Positions 1 to 8,901 of a stretch of DNA of 64,000 nucleotides are shown in pieces. How positions within the stretch are numbered: the first letter of the stretch is position 1; each line of letters begins with the position of its first letter. Position numbers and translations under genes: made by a program. This DNA comes from an uncultured Clostridia bacterium. GTDB taxonomy: Bacteria > Bacillota > Clostridia > Oscillospirales > Acutalibacteraceae. Location: NCBI GenBank assembly GCA_947624285.1, contig CANQJS010000006.1, positions 1-64,000 of the forward strand, read 5' to 3'. The notes below the pieces were generated by a model. It ran no database searches and was not told the origin of the DNA. It saw nothing but the letters and a program-made list of their open reading frames with translations.

Positions 1-48
1 CCCTCCTGTAGTAGTTTCTTTCATTCTACCACAGGAGGGGCCTTTTTT
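1..48 (+). terminator. Rho-independent terminator (plus strand)
   Basis: A 14-bp stem (1-14 with 26-39, one mismatch) with an 11-nt loop is followed by six T at 43-48. It would end a plus-strand transcript that starts left of the window. Confidence 0.8.
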
Positions 49-114
49 CTATTGTCCATTTTTACTGGACTTGTGCAATTAAACTTCGGGATTTTATTTG
101 ATCAAATACAGATT

Positions 115-150
115 AAAAAAAAGCGGGAAGCGCGCGCAGCGCTTCCCGCT
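115..150 (-). terminator. Terminator of the APH-fold kinase gene
   Basis: A perfect 12-bp stem (122-133 with 139-150, 5-nt loop) leads on the minus strand into a T run at 121-115. It lies just after the stop codon of the kinase gene at 156. Confidence 0.9.
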
Positions 151-155
151 TCTGA

Positions 156-1250
156 TTAAAGCGAATTTATTATTGCCTTCATTTCATCCATATGCTTTTC
201 CATATCGGCAACAAGGGCAAGCTGATTTTTTGCTCTCACAAGATTGTGCTCAGGGTAAGCCGTTTTAAAATATGTGTCTCCGTTGAGATAATCGGTGAGA
301 AATCTCATTGCGCACTCGAAGGTCATAAGCAGGGCGGAAAACGCGAGATTATCCTTTTCGGCTTGATCAAGGCTTTGACCAGCTTGCGAAAGGAAGCCCT
401 CGGCATACGCTTTGAAATATTCAAGATTTATACCGACCTTTGAGAGATCCGCCTCGTCCTCGGCGGCGGTGTTCGCGCCGAAGCGTATGGAATCGCCGAA
501 ATCATACAGCGCAAGCCCCGGCATAACCGTATCAAGGTCTATAACACAGATCGCCTTGTTTGTATTTTTATCAAATAAAACATTATTCAGCTTTGTATCG
601 TTGTGCGTAACGCGAAGCGGCAAGCGCCCATCGCTTATCATATCGGTAAATCGGGAGCAGTAAGCGCTTCTGTCGTTCACAAATTTTATCTGCTCCTCGC
701 AGGTGTTTTTTCTGCCCTTGGCGTTTTTCTCAACCGCGGGAAGAAATTCCGTTTCATACCTGTGCTTTGTATTGTGAAATTCGGGCAAAGTCTCATACAG
801 CGTTTCGGCGGGAAAATCGGCAAGCAGCTTCTGAAATCTGCCGAATGCTATGCCGCTTTGCCTGAAAAGCTCGGCGCTGTCTGCGCTGTTGTACCCAACG
901 GAATCGCTCACAAACACATAAGCCCTGTAAAGCTTGCCGTCCTTTGCGGTATAGTACTTCTTGCCGTCCACGGTTTTAATAAAATTCAAGGTCTCTCTGT
1001 TTTCATCGCCGCCGGACGCTTTGATTTTTTCTCTAAGATAAGAGGTAACGCCGAAAATATTATCCATCAGCTTATCAACATCGCTGAAAACATTTTTGTT
1101 TATTCTTTGAACTATATATTTTTTTTCTTCGCCGTTATCTTTATATGTAACGAGAAAGGTGGAATTTATATGACCGCTGCCATACGGAATATGGCTTTCA
1201 TAGCTGCCTGAGAAATTAAAATTGTTTAAAACTTCAAATATGTTATCCAT
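156..1250 (-). CDS. APH-fold phosphotransferase, NahK-like small-molecule kinase
   Basis: This is a cytoplasmic kinase of 364 residues with the aminoglycoside-phosphotransferase/choline-kinase fold. The catalytic loop HNDTKLNN is at residues 216-223 (D218 is the expected base, N223 the metal ligand), and the metal-binding IDLDTVMPG follows at 237-245 (D238, D240). Length and motif layout resemble N-acetylhexosamine 1-kinases, which feed amino sugars to the Leloir and lacto-N-biose routes, but the substrate cannot be read from sequence. The ATG at 1250 was chosen because AGGGAAT with upstream GGAGGG lies just before it; the longer frame to 1313 lacks such a site. The gene stands alone between its own promoter (1305-1333) and terminator. 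A homoserine, choline or methylthioribose-type kinase remains possible. Confidence 0.75.
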   Translation of the reverse strand: MDNIFEVLNNFNFSGSYESHIPYGSGHINSTFLVTYKDNGEEKKYIVQRINKNVFSDVDKLMDNIFGVTSYLREKIKASGGDENRETLNFIKTVDGKKYYTAKDGKLYRAYVFVSDSVGYNSADSAELFRQSGIAFGRFQKLLADFPAETLYETLPEFHNTKHRYETEFLPAVEKNAKGRKNTCEEQIKFVNDRSAYCSRFTDMISDGRLPLRVTHNDTKLNNVLFDKNTNKAICVIDLDTVMPGLALYDFGDSIRFGANTAAEDEADLSKVGINLEYFKAYAEGFLSQAGQSLDQAEKDNLAFSALLMTFECAMRFLTDYLNGDTYFKTAYPEHNLVRAKNQLALVADMEKHMDEMKAIINSL

Positions 1251-1304
1251 ATTCCCTCCAAAATCACAACAAGTGCTTTTGCCGCAAATAATAAATATGC
1301 GATT

Positions 1305-1333
1305 ATTATACAATATTTTATTCGTTATTTCAA
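1305..1333 (-). promoter_or_regulatory. Sigma-A-type promoter for the APH-fold kinase
   Basis: TTGAAA (1328-1333) and TATAAT (1305-1310) on the minus strand are separated by 17 bp, about 55 nt upstream of the ATG. Confidence 0.75.
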
Positions 1334-1438
1334 TGAGTATTGCAAATTATGCGCTTATTTTATATAACAGGAAAATCGCGTTTTCTTTTGAAAAATCGAC
1401 TTAAACTTATCTCTTTGCAGAGAGCGCGCCTTTCGGAT

Positions 1439-1470
1439 AAAAAAAGCGATTTCACTTGAGAAACCGCTTT
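1439..1470 (-). terminator. Terminator after the exporter permease gene
   Basis: An 11-bp stem with one G-U pair (1443-1453 with 1460-1470) is followed on the minus strand by a T run at 1445-1439. It closes the adaptor-permease unit, so no ATPase gene is co-transcribed downstream. Confidence 0.85.
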
Positions 1471-1486
1471 ATGTGTTACAAATTTA

Positions 1487-2737
1487 TCATTCGCGCCGCA
1501 GAGCGTCGATAGGGCTCATCATCGCAGCTTTTCTGGCGGGATAAATGCCGAAAAACAGACCGACTCCGCTTGAGAAGAAAAGCGCAAGCAGAATTATCCA
1601 CCAAGTGACCTTTGGCTGAATACCCATCAAGGCGCACGCGCCGAACGCGCCCAAAACGCCCAAAACAAGACCTATCAAGCCGCCCATCAGGCAGAGAATG
1701 ACGGATTCCGTCAAAAATTGCAATGTTATTACACGGGTTTTAGCTCCGAGTGATTTTCTTATGCCTATTTCCCTTGTGCGCTCAGTTACCGAAACAAGCA
1801 TAATATTCATTACGCCTATTCCCCCTACTATCAGCGATATAGCGCCTATGCACGCGATGAATGTGGTGAGCACCTGCATTACAACATCGACTATTGCGAT
1901 ATAAGTTGCCATATCCTGCGCCATATAAAGATTTTCATCAAAATTGCCGTGAGCCGCCTTGAGATAATTGACTGCCGCGTTGCCTACCGCTTCGTTGTTA
2001 GCGCCCTCCTCGGCAACAACAAACAGCATATTCAGCTTTTCTTCGGCGCCCGTTATTGCCGAAAGAGTTGTGCATGGCAACATAAGCATTACTGTAGTGG
2101 AATCACCCGCAGGCATCATCATCATCATATTTGAAGAGTTAGTGCCGCTCGCCGACATTACGGAGTTTATATCGGCAACACCGATTATCTTTACCTTTTT
2201 TGTTGCGTTGCTCGATGATACGGTAATGTATTCGCCCACAACATCCGCGTAGCCGTAAGCCAATTCCGCGCTGCTTGTTTCAATAAGAGCAACGGGAGCG
2301 GCGGAGTTATACTCATCTTCCGAAAAAAATCTGCCGTAGTTGCAGCCTTTTTTCATCGCATAGACCATATCGGAATTAGAGCCCATCATCATCGCGATGG
2401 CAGACTCCTCGTTTGTATCGAGAACGGCGCGGGCGACGCCCATCATCAAAGGCGCGCATCTGTCAACTCCGTTTACTCTGGATTTTATATTTTCTATATC
2501 TTCAAATGTGATATAATCGTCATCGTCAGCCTTTGACGGGTCAACGGACAGGACAACGGCATTTGAGCCCATTTCCTCGATGAGGGACACTATATAGTCT
2601 CTTGCGCCGGTGCCTGCGCCGACTATCATAATGACCGAACTGATGCCTATGATTATACCCAGCATAGTCAAAAGCGAACGCAGCCAGTTTGCCCTTATAC
2701 ACTTTATGGCAATTTTAAAACTTTCTGCTAAATTCAC
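1487..2737 (-). CDS. MacB/FtsX-type ABC exporter permease, no ATPase domain
   Basis: This 416-residue membrane protein has the MacB plan. A first transmembrane helix at about 20-42 is followed by a large extracytoplasmic MacB_PCD-like domain to about 280. Three more helices lie at about 285-310, 335-360 and 375-400. The FtsX-family stretch GVMNIMLVSVTERTREIGIR precedes the third helix. Unlike Gram-negative MacB it has no N-terminal nucleotide-binding domain, so a separate ATPase is needed. It starts 12 nt after the adaptor gene stop, so the two are one transcription unit. Such pairs usually export peptides, lipids or drugs, or sense envelope stress; the substrate is unknown. Confidence 0.88.
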   Translation of the reverse strand: MNLAESFKIAIKCIRANWLRSLLTMLGIIIGISSVIMIVGAGTGARDYIVSLIEEMGSNAVVLSVDPSKADDDDYITFEDIENIKSRVNGVDRCAPLMMGVARAVLDTNEESAIAMMMGSNSDMVYAMKKGCNYGRFFSEDEYNSAAPVALIETSSAELAYGYADVVGEYITVSSSNATKKVKIIGVADINSVMSASGTNSSNMMMMMPAGDSTTVMLMLPCTTLSAITGAEEKLNMLFVVAEEGANNEAVGNAAVNYLKAAHGNFDENLYMAQDMATYIAIVDVVMQVLTTFIACIGAISLIVGGIGVMNIMLVSVTERTREIGIRKSLGAKTRVITLQFLTESVILCLMGGLIGLVLGVLGAFGACALMGIQPKVTWWIILLALFFSSGVGLFFGIYPARKAAMMSPIDALRRE

Positions 2738-2749
2738 TGCGGTATCTCC

Positions 2750-4372
2750 TCAATTTGAAACTTTTACTTCAAAGGACTCTTCTTCATAGGTGGTCAAAGG
2801 CGCATAAATAATTCTGTCGCCCTCTTTAAGACCGCTTTTTATTTCGTATTCGGTGTAGGACATCGCGCCCGTTTCTATCTTGGTTTTGGATACTGTTTTC
2901 TCGTCTTGGTTATAGAGATAAACATATGTGCCTGTTTTATCGTGTATCATAGATTCCGAGGGGATCGTCGGCACGCTGAGATGCTCGCCCACGGAAATTT
3001 CGACTCCGGCGTCAAATCCTACTATGATATTATCGTCGGGATTGTCAACGGATATCTTAACATCGACGCCCGCGCCTGTTTGAGTAAGGCTGGACATTCC
3101 GCTGATACCCATCATAGAGCCTACGGAATCCAACAGTGAGCCGTCCGAGCCGCCTCCGGCAATGGGAGCTTTTGAAATAACCGAGCCCGTATAATTTCCG
3201 TAAGCGGTAGTTATCTTAACGGGCATACCCACTTCCACCTTATGAATATCGTATTCGCCGAGTGAAACTGTAACCGTCATTTTATCGAGGTTTTGCAGAG
3301 TTATCCCGCTTGAAATAAGAGAAGTTTGCTGACCCGGGGCTATTGAGCAATCCGTTATAACGCCGTCAAAATCAGCCGTCCATCCAGCCGCCAAAGCCTG
3401 CTTTGATTCGTTGAGAGCGTCCAGCGCTTCTTTCGTTGTGTTCACAAGCTCTTTTCTCGTATCCAAAAGCGTATCGGAAGAAAGCGTGGAATAAATCTGC
3501 TTTTCCGCATTATAGGAAGCCATCATGATCTCATCGTAGGCAAGCTTTGAAGCATCCTTTTGAAGCTGAGAAAGAGAAGAATCCGCCGCGTTCGCGCCCC
3601 ACTGCTGAGAGTTTATCGCCGCCCTTATCTGCTCAAGTGCTTTTTCGAGAGAAACTCTGAGCGTTGACGCTTTAATGTTTCCGTTATCTATTTCACGGTT
3701 GAGCGCATCAACAACGGCATTGGCAATAGCGCTCGGCGATGTAACTCCGTTATCGAGCTGACCGGCGATTGTCTGCATAACAACGGACAGTATCAAATTT
3801 GTAGTTTGAGTGTCATCGGAAAGCGAATTAACTATATCCGTTATCCGAGCGATTGCCTTATTGTAAGTATCCGCGATCGAAGACTGCAATTTGTTGCTGC
3901 CGGTTGAAACGCTTTTTTGAAGCGCGTTTATTTCCTTTTGAAGAGCGGATATTTTGCCGTTTAATTGAGAAAGATTTGCTTTTGCCTCTTTTTGGGAGGA
4001 CACGGCGTCATTATATCCGTCCTTCGCCTTTTCGTAGGATTTTTGAAGATTTTTTATCTGTTCGTCATATGAGGAAGTATCAAAAGTAGCAAGTCTGTCG
4101 CCCTTCTTTACCTCATCGCCGACCTGAACAAAAACCTCTTTGACCGTTGCCACAATATCTACCTTATAGCTTTTTACCGTGCCTGCCGAGACGGTTCCCG
4201 TGGCGTCTACCGTTTCGTAAATATCGCTTTTTCCTATCGTGTAAAGCTCAACTCGAGGTACGCTTTGATCAATGGCATAAGCAGTTATGCCCGCAGCTAT
4301 TCCGGCAACAGCCAGCACAATGCAGACAGCGATTATTATCTTTTTCTTTTTGCTTTTTTTAACAACAGCCAT
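2750..4372 (-). CDS. MacA/HlyD-type efflux adaptor subunit
   Basis: This 540-residue membrane-anchored adaptor begins with a basic stretch and a transmembrane helix at about 10-30. A biotinyl-lipoyl-like half follows (to about 100). A long helical and coiled-coil section (about 100-330) is larger than in E. coli MacA. The second lipoyl half and a beta-barrel/membrane-proximal domain reach the C-terminus. Start 4372 was chosen over the in-frame ATG at 4414 because the promoter at 4420-4448 would begin transcription at about 4413, which excludes the upstream codon. GAGG precedes the chosen start. It pairs with the downstream permease; the third component, an ATPase, is not in this locus. Confidence 0.85.
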   Translation of the reverse strand: MAVVKKSKKKKIIIAVCIVLAVAGIAAGITAYAIDQSVPRVELYTIGKSDIYETVDATGTVSAGTVKSYKVDIVATVKEVFVQVGDEVKKGDRLATFDTSSYDEQIKNLQKSYEKAKDGYNDAVSSQKEAKANLSQLNGKISALQKEINALQKSVSTGSNKLQSSIADTYNKAIARITDIVNSLSDDTQTTNLILSVVMQTIAGQLDNGVTSPSAIANAVVDALNREIDNGNIKASTLRVSLEKALEQIRAAINSQQWGANAADSSLSQLQKDASKLAYDEIMMASYNAEKQIYSTLSSDTLLDTRKELVNTTKEALDALNESKQALAAGWTADFDGVITDCSIAPGQQTSLISSGITLQNLDKMTVTVSLGEYDIHKVEVGMPVKITTAYGNYTGSVISKAPIAGGGSDGSLLDSVGSMMGISGMSSLTQTGAGVDVKISVDNPDDNIIVGFDAGVEISVGEHLSVPTIPSESMIHDKTGTYVYLYNQDEKTVSKTKIETGAMSYTEYEIKSGLKEGDRIIYAPLTTYEEESFEVKVSN

Positions 4373-4419
4373 ATCCCGCAAACCTCGTAACATCAAAGAA
4401 TTATGTAATTTCAAGATTT

Positions 4420-4448
4420 AGTATAATTCCGATTTGTATAAAAGTCAA
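4420..4448 (-). promoter_or_regulatory. Promoter of the adaptor-permease unit
   Basis: TTGACT (4443-4448) and TATACT (4420-4425) on the minus strand have a 17-bp spacer. The predicted start near 4413 fixes the adaptor start codon at 4372. Confidence 0.8.
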
Positions 4449-4515
4449 TAACTGACAGTAAACGCATTTGTAAACATTTAGTTAAAAATTTTTTAATAAA
4501 AATCACGGCGGAATA

Positions 4516-5790
4516 TCAGCGCCGAGCGAGGGCTTTTTTGCCTATATCTTTTCTGAAATGCTTTCCATCAAAATTTATTTTTTCAACGGCGGCATATGAT
4601 TTTTCAAGCGCCGATTTCAAATCTTTTCCAAGCGCCGTAACACCCAAAACTCTTCCGCCGGAGGTGACCAATTTCCCGTCTTTAATCGCCGTTCCCGCGT
4701 GATAGACGGTAACGCCTTCAAGCTGCCCGTTATTGAGACCGGTTATCTCCAAGCCCTTTTTGTAAGATTTCGGATAGCCGCCCGACGCGAGAATCACGCA
4801 AGCGCAGGCGTCATCTGACCATTCAATATCAAGATTTGAAAGCGTTTCGTTGTTTATAGCCTCAAAAATATCCATAATATCTGTTTTAAGACGCGGCAAA
4901 ACAACCTGCGTTTCGGGGTCGCCGAATCGGCAGTTATACTCTATAACTTTCGGCCCTTTCGGAGTAAGCATAAGCCCGAAATATAAGCAGCCCTTAAATG
5001 TTCTGCCCTCGGCGTTCATCGCGTTAACGGTAGGAATAAATATTTTCTCCATACATTCGGCGGCGATCTCCTCGGTATAGTGCGGATTAGGAGAAACAGT
5101 GCCCATGCCGCCCGTGTTCAGCCCTTTATCGTTATCAAGAGCTCTTTTATGATCCATAGAGGAAACCATCGGCTTAACGCATTTTCCGTCCGTAAACGCA
5201 AGCACGGATACCTCGGGGCCTGTGAGAAATTCCTCAACAACAACATGATTGCCGCTCTCACCGAATATTTTATCCTGCATTATCTCTCTTACGCCCGCCT
5301 GCGCTTCCTCAAAGCTTTCGGGGATAATAACGCCCTTGCCGAGAGCAAGACCGTCCGCCTTGATGACCGTGGGGTATTCATTTTTTTCTTTTATGTAGGA
5401 TATGACCTCGTTCGCATCGTCAAACACCTTATATTCGGCGGTAGGTATGCCGTATTTGAGCATAAGATTTTTTGAAAAGACCTTTGAGCCCTCTATTATG
5501 GCGGCGTTCGCCTTCGGTCCGAATGTGGCAAAGCCTGCGTCGTTAAGAGCATCCACCATTCCCGCCACAAGCGGGTCGTCGGGTGCGACAACTACAAAAT
5601 CCGCCTTTATTTCCTTTGCGAGAGCAACAACGCCGTCTATATCGGTTGCCGCGACCGGATAGCACCGCGCATCATATGAAATACCGCCGTTTCCTGGGCA
5701 GCAGGCAATTTCCGTTACCCTCGGCGATTCCTTGATTTTTCTGATAAGCGCGTGTTCTCTTCCGCCGCCGCCGACTACCAAAACCTTCAT
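4516..5790 (-). CDS. purD: Phosphoribosylamine-glycine ligase (GAR synthetase)
   Basis: PurD joins glycine to phosphoribosylamine with ATP, the second step of purine synthesis. The 424 residues have the normal length and the ATP-grasp order: N-terminal VLVVGGGGREHAL, central ATP-grasp with IKADGLALGKGV, then EYNCRFGDPETQ (metal and nucleotide ligands), and a C-terminal PurD domain. The ATG at 5790 follows AAGGAG with good spacing; the frame upstream to 5820 has no Shine-Dalgarno. It is the last gene of the purE-purM-purN-purO-purD run. Confidence 0.97.
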   Translation of the reverse strand: MKVLVVGGGGREHALIRKIKESPRVTEIACCPGNGGISYDARCYPVAATDIDGVVALAKEIKADFVVVAPDDPLVAGMVDALNDAGFATFGPKANAAIIEGSKVFSKNLMLKYGIPTAEYKVFDDANEVISYIKEKNEYPTVIKADGLALGKGVIIPESFEEAQAGVREIMQDKIFGESGNHVVVEEFLTGPEVSVLAFTDGKCVKPMVSSMDHKRALDNDKGLNTGGMGTVSPNPHYTEEIAAECMEKIFIPTVNAMNAEGRTFKGCLYFGLMLTPKGPKVIEYNCRFGDPETQVVLPRLKTDIMDIFEAINNETLSNLDIEWSDDACACVILASGGYPKSYKKGLEITGLNNGQLEGVTVYHAGTAIKDGKLVTSGGRVLGVTALGKDLKSALEKSYAAVEKINFDGKHFRKDIGKKALARR

Positions 5791-5856
5791 AATAACACTC
5801 CTTATAACCGTAATAATCAACTAAAGCAAAGGACTGATTGCCCTTTGCTCTAATTT

Positions 5857-6561
5857 TTATGCGTTTTTATTTACTATTCTCTCTTTTTCGCTTCCCGTTT
5901 CAAGGTCGATAAAGCGGGTGAAAAGCGACACCTTATTGTCCTCATTGAGATTATCCCAGATGACCTTTGTAAACTCGTCTATATCGTCTGTTTCTATGCA
6001 AACAGGCGTGGGCTCGCCCTCAAAGGACGGTATCGGATCTCCGTCGCACTTATAGGTATGTATAAAATGACCGAGACCCGCCCTTGCGGGGTACTCATAG
6101 AAAAATCTGAGGCATTCGGGCTGCCCCATATTTGATTTGAGAATTGAGAGATTATAATCTCCGTTCGGCTTTACAACGCCGGATATTCTGGGGGTATAGT
6201 TGGGCGCGTCGGGCTCAAACTCACGGGTGAGCAGAGCGTGACGGTAGCAATGACCCTCTTTCATAAAATCATATATGGTATCCGTCTGATCGCCGTTTGT
6301 AACAATGGTTTTTCCGTCCAATTTCAAAACGGGATTATATATGATGAGGCTCGGATCGACCATTTTTGACTCGTCAAACGCCTTTGTGCGTATGCCTCCC
6401 CTGCCGTTTTTCTCAAAAATACGGTTGCGGCTGTTTTCGCTTCTGCCCATAATAAAATAGGCGATAACGGCGTTTTTGCCGTTCGGGCTTTTTCCGAGAA
6501 TTATGCCCCTGCCCGGATAAGTGTTTGAGGATAATTCCTTTGCAATATTCTTTATTTCCAT
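5857..6561 (-). CDS. purO: IMP cyclohydrolase, PurO type
   Basis: This 234-residue protein resembles the stand-alone IMP cyclohydrolases (PurO family, COG3363), which close FAICAR to IMP in the last step of de novo purine synthesis. Supporting features are the N-terminal NTYPGRGIILGKSPNGKN, the GRSENSRNR segment and the overall length. The usual bacterial enzyme is the N-terminal domain of bifunctional PurH; PurO was first described in archaea. It lies 9 nt after purN and before purD, so genomic context supports a purine role. The AICAR formyltransferase partner is not in the window. Confidence 0.88.
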   Translation of the reverse strand: MEIKNIAKELSSNTYPGRGIILGKSPNGKNAVIAYFIMGRSENSRNRIFEKNGRGGIRTKAFDESKMVDPSLIIYNPVLKLDGKTIVTNGDQTDTIYDFMKEGHCYRHALLTREFEPDAPNYTPRISGVVKPNGDYNLSILKSNMGQPECLRFFYEYPARAGLGHFIHTYKCDGDPIPSFEGEPTPVCIETDDIDEFTKVIWDNLNEDNKVSLFTRFIDLETGSEKERIVNKNA

Positions 6562-6570
6562 ACTATCACC

Positions 6571-7194
6571 TTATTCCACAACTGTTTTGTTGCCCACTAT
6601 TTTTATTCTGCCCTCGCAAAACAGGGAGACCGCCTTCGGCAGTATCACCCATTCGCATTGCTCCATAACTCTTTTTTGCAATGTTTCGGGCGTATCGTCA
6701 TTTTTTATATCTATCGCTTTCTGGGCTATTATCGGCCCCGCGTCGCAATCCTCGGTAACAAAATGCACCGTTGCGCCCGTAAGCTTTACTCCGCTTGCCA
6801 AAACCGCCTCGTGAACATAAAGCCCGTAAAATCCCTTTCCGCAAAACGACGGTATGAGAGCGGGATGGACATTCATCATTCTGCCCTCAAAAGCTTTTAC
6901 GATTTGCGCGTCAAGGATCGTCATAAATCCGGCGTAGACAACAAGATCAGCCTTTGCCTCAGTAAGCGCGTGTGTTATCGCCTTTGTGTAGGCGTGAATA
7001 TCGTCATATTCTTTCCGCGGGATAACGCGAGTGGCAATGCCGTTTTGCTTTGCCCTTTCAAGGGCGTAAGCTCCTGCCTTAGACGATATAACGCAGGTTA
7101 TTCTGCCGTTTTTTATTTCTCCCCTGTTTTGAGCGTCGATAAGCGCTTGAAGATTTGTACCCCCGCCCGAAACAAGAACGGCTATGTTCAGCAT
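6571..7194 (-). CDS. purN: Phosphoribosylglycinamide formyltransferase
   Basis: PurN transfers a formyl group from 10-formyl-THF to GAR. The 207 residues carry the N-terminal phosphate-binding VSGGGTNLQAL, the catalytic block MNVHPALIPSF (Asn and His) and the EDCDAGPII segment with the catalytic Asp. Length is typical of the folate-dependent form. The gene overlaps the 3' end of purM by 7 bp, which suggests translational coupling. Confidence 0.96.
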   Translation of the reverse strand: MLNIAVLVSGGGTNLQALIDAQNRGEIKNGRITCVISSKAGAYALERAKQNGIATRVIPRKEYDDIHAYTKAITHALTEAKADLVVYAGFMTILDAQIVKAFEGRMMNVHPALIPSFCGKGFYGLYVHEAVLASGVKLTGATVHFVTEDCDAGPIIAQKAIDIKNDDTPETLQKRVMEQCEWVILPKAVSLFCEGRIKIVGNKTVVE

Positions 7195-8225
7195 AACTCC
7201 ACTCCCTTTTCGCCGGATCTGATTTCGCCTATTATCGCCGCATCCTCGCCCGAGGCTCTCAAAACGGCGACAGCCTCGTCCGCTTTATCGGAGTCAACGG
7301 CGATTACAAGACCCGTGCCCATATTAAAGGTGTTATACATATCCCTTTCGGGTATTCTTCCCTGGTGCTGAATAAGGTCGAATATGGGCTTTTTAAAGCA
7401 TTTGTCTTTCTCTATGTATGCGGTATAACCGTCCTTTAGCATACGGGGCACATTTTCGTAAAATCCGCCGCCCGTGATATGGGATATGGCGTTTACTCGA
7501 ACTTTATCCATAAGCGCGAGCAGAGGCTTTACATATATTCTTGTAGGTGTGAGAAGCTCCTCGCCTAAAGTTTTGCCGAGCTCCGACACATATACGCTTA
7601 CGCGCTCCTCGTTTATATTGAAAACCTTTCTGATGAGCGAAAAGCCGTTGGAATGAACGCCCGATGACGCTACGCCGATAAGGGCGTTGCCTGCTGTGAT
7701 GCTGTCTCCCGTAACGATTTTATCCATATCGGCAATACCTACCGTAAAGCCCGCAAGATCGTATTCCTCATTCGGCATAAGCCCGGGATGCTCGGCAGTT
7801 TCGCCTCCCACAAGCGCGCAGCCCGCCTGAACACAGCCGTCCGCCACGCCCTTTACTATCTGCTCGATTTTTTCGGGATAATTCTTTCCGCAGGCGATAT
7901 AATCAAGAAAAAACAAGGGCTTCGCGCCGCTGCAGGCAACATCGTTTACACACATAGCAACGCAGTCTATTCCGATAGTATCGTGCTTATCCATAAGAAA
8001 CGCCAGCTTGAGCTTTGTGCCCACGCCGTCAGTTCCGCTTACGAGAACGGGGCGCTTATAATCCTTGGCGGCAATTTCAAACATTCCGCCGAAGCCGCCT
8101 ATTCCGCCCACAACGCCCGGTATTACCGTTTTTGCAACATGGGATTTGATCCTCTCTACGGACTCATACCCCGCCGTAATATCAACACCCGATTGCGCGT
8201 AGCTTTTGCTGAAACTTTTTTCCAT
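7188..8225 (-). CDS. purM: Phosphoribosylformylglycinamidine cyclo-ligase (AIR synthetase)
   Basis: PurM closes the imidazole ring of AIR using ATP. The 345-residue protein starts with YAQSGVDITAGYESVERI, followed by GGFGGMFE, the nucleotide-loop region VSGTDGVGTKLKLA and GGETAEHPG, and ends with the AIRS C-terminal domain containing HITGGGFYENVPR. Length is normal. It lies 16 nt downstream of purE and overlaps purN. Confidence 0.97.
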   Translation of the reverse strand: MEKSFSKSYAQSGVDITAGYESVERIKSHVAKTVIPGVVGGIGGFGGMFEIAAKDYKRPVLVSGTDGVGTKLKLAFLMDKHDTIGIDCVAMCVNDVACSGAKPLFFLDYIACGKNYPEKIEQIVKGVADGCVQAGCALVGGETAEHPGLMPNEEYDLAGFTVGIADMDKIVTGDSITAGNALIGVASSGVHSNGFSLIRKVFNINEERVSVYVSELGKTLGEELLTPTRIYVKPLLALMDKVRVNAISHITGGGFYENVPRMLKDGYTAYIEKDKCFKKPIFDLIQHQGRIPERDMYNTFNMGTGLVIAVDSDKADEAVAVLRASGEDAAIIGEIRSGEKGVELC

Positions 8226-8241
8226 AAATTAAACTCCTTGT

Positions 8242-8739
8242 TTATATCTCCTTGAGTTTTTCCTGAAGCGCTCTGTCTTTCTCTATTACGGCGTTTGCCA
8301 TATCACGCCTCATATCCGCCAACCTTGTCATAAGTGCGTCATCACCCACGGCGAGTATTTCCGCCGCAAGCAGAGCCGCGTTTTTCGCCGCGTTTACGCC
8401 TACCGTGGCAACGGGAATACCCGGCGGCATCATAACAGTGGCAAGCATTGCATCCATACCGTCAAGCACCTTTGCCGAGCAAGGTATTCCTATAACGGGC
8501 AGTATGGTCGACGCCGCGAGCACTCCTCCCAAATGCGCCGCCATTCCCGCCGCGGCTATAATAACGCCGAAGCCGTTGTCAACGGCGTTTTCGGCAAAGC
8601 TCTGAGCCTGCTTGGGGGTGCGGTGGGCGCTCATTACCCTTACCTCGGTTTCTATTCCGAGTTCTTTGAGCTGCTTTATTGCGGGGGTCACTACGGGCAG
8701 GTCGCTGTCCGACCCCATAATAATGGCAACCTTCTTCAT
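8242..8739 (-). CDS. purE: N5-carboxyaminoimidazole ribonucleotide mutase
   Basis: PurE converts N5-CAIR to CAIR. The 165-residue protein has the class I signatures IIMGSDSDLPVV near the N-terminus, VMSAHRTP around residues 38-45 and AAGMAAHLGGVLAA. It is the first gene of the local purine run, with its own promoter at 8814-8842 and GGAGG before the ATG. No purK, purC, purF or purL lies nearby. Confidence 0.97.
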   Translation of the reverse strand: MKKVAIIMGSDSDLPVVTPAIKQLKELGIETEVRVMSAHRTPKQAQSFAENAVDNGFGVIIAAAGMAAHLGGVLAASTILPVIGIPCSAKVLDGMDAMLATVMMPPGIPVATVGVNAAKNAALLAAEILAVGDDALMTRLADMRRDMANAVIEKDRALQEKLKEI

Positions 8740-8813
8740 AAAAAATCCTCCGTTTTAGGCTTAAACCGCCGCGCCGCCTATTGAGCCGCGCGGCATCACG
8801 CTATGTTTTATCT

Positions 8814-8842
8814 ATTTTACAATATACGCCTTCTATTTTCAA
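8814..8842 (-). promoter_or_regulatory. Promoter of the purEMNOD run
   Basis: TTGAAA (8837-8842) and TAAAAT (8814-8819) on the minus strand are 17 bp apart. The leader is about 70 nt, too short for a purine riboswitch, and none of its conserved segments are visible. Confidence 0.75.
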
Positions 8843-8865
8843 TAGAAAGAACGAAAAAATACAAA

Positions 8866-8891
8866 AAGGAACGCTGTTTAAAGCGTTCCTT
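8866..8891 (-). terminator. Terminator of the S10-spc-alpha operon
   Basis: A perfect 10-bp stem (8866-8875 with 8882-8891, 6-nt loop) after rplQ is followed on the minus strand by TTTG and a further T-rich stretch. It separates the ribosomal operon from the purine run. Confidence 0.85.
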
Positions 8892-8901
8892 CGATATTAT
8901 C

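Noticed and set aside
603..1211. 202-codon plus-strand frame opposite the APH-fold kinase
   Set aside because: Antisense to a gene with intact catalytic motifs; no ribosome-binding site or family likeness.
8740..8813. Purine riboswitch upstream of purE
   Set aside because: The leader is about 70 nt and lacks the conserved junction segments; the GC-rich palindromic piece is not enough.
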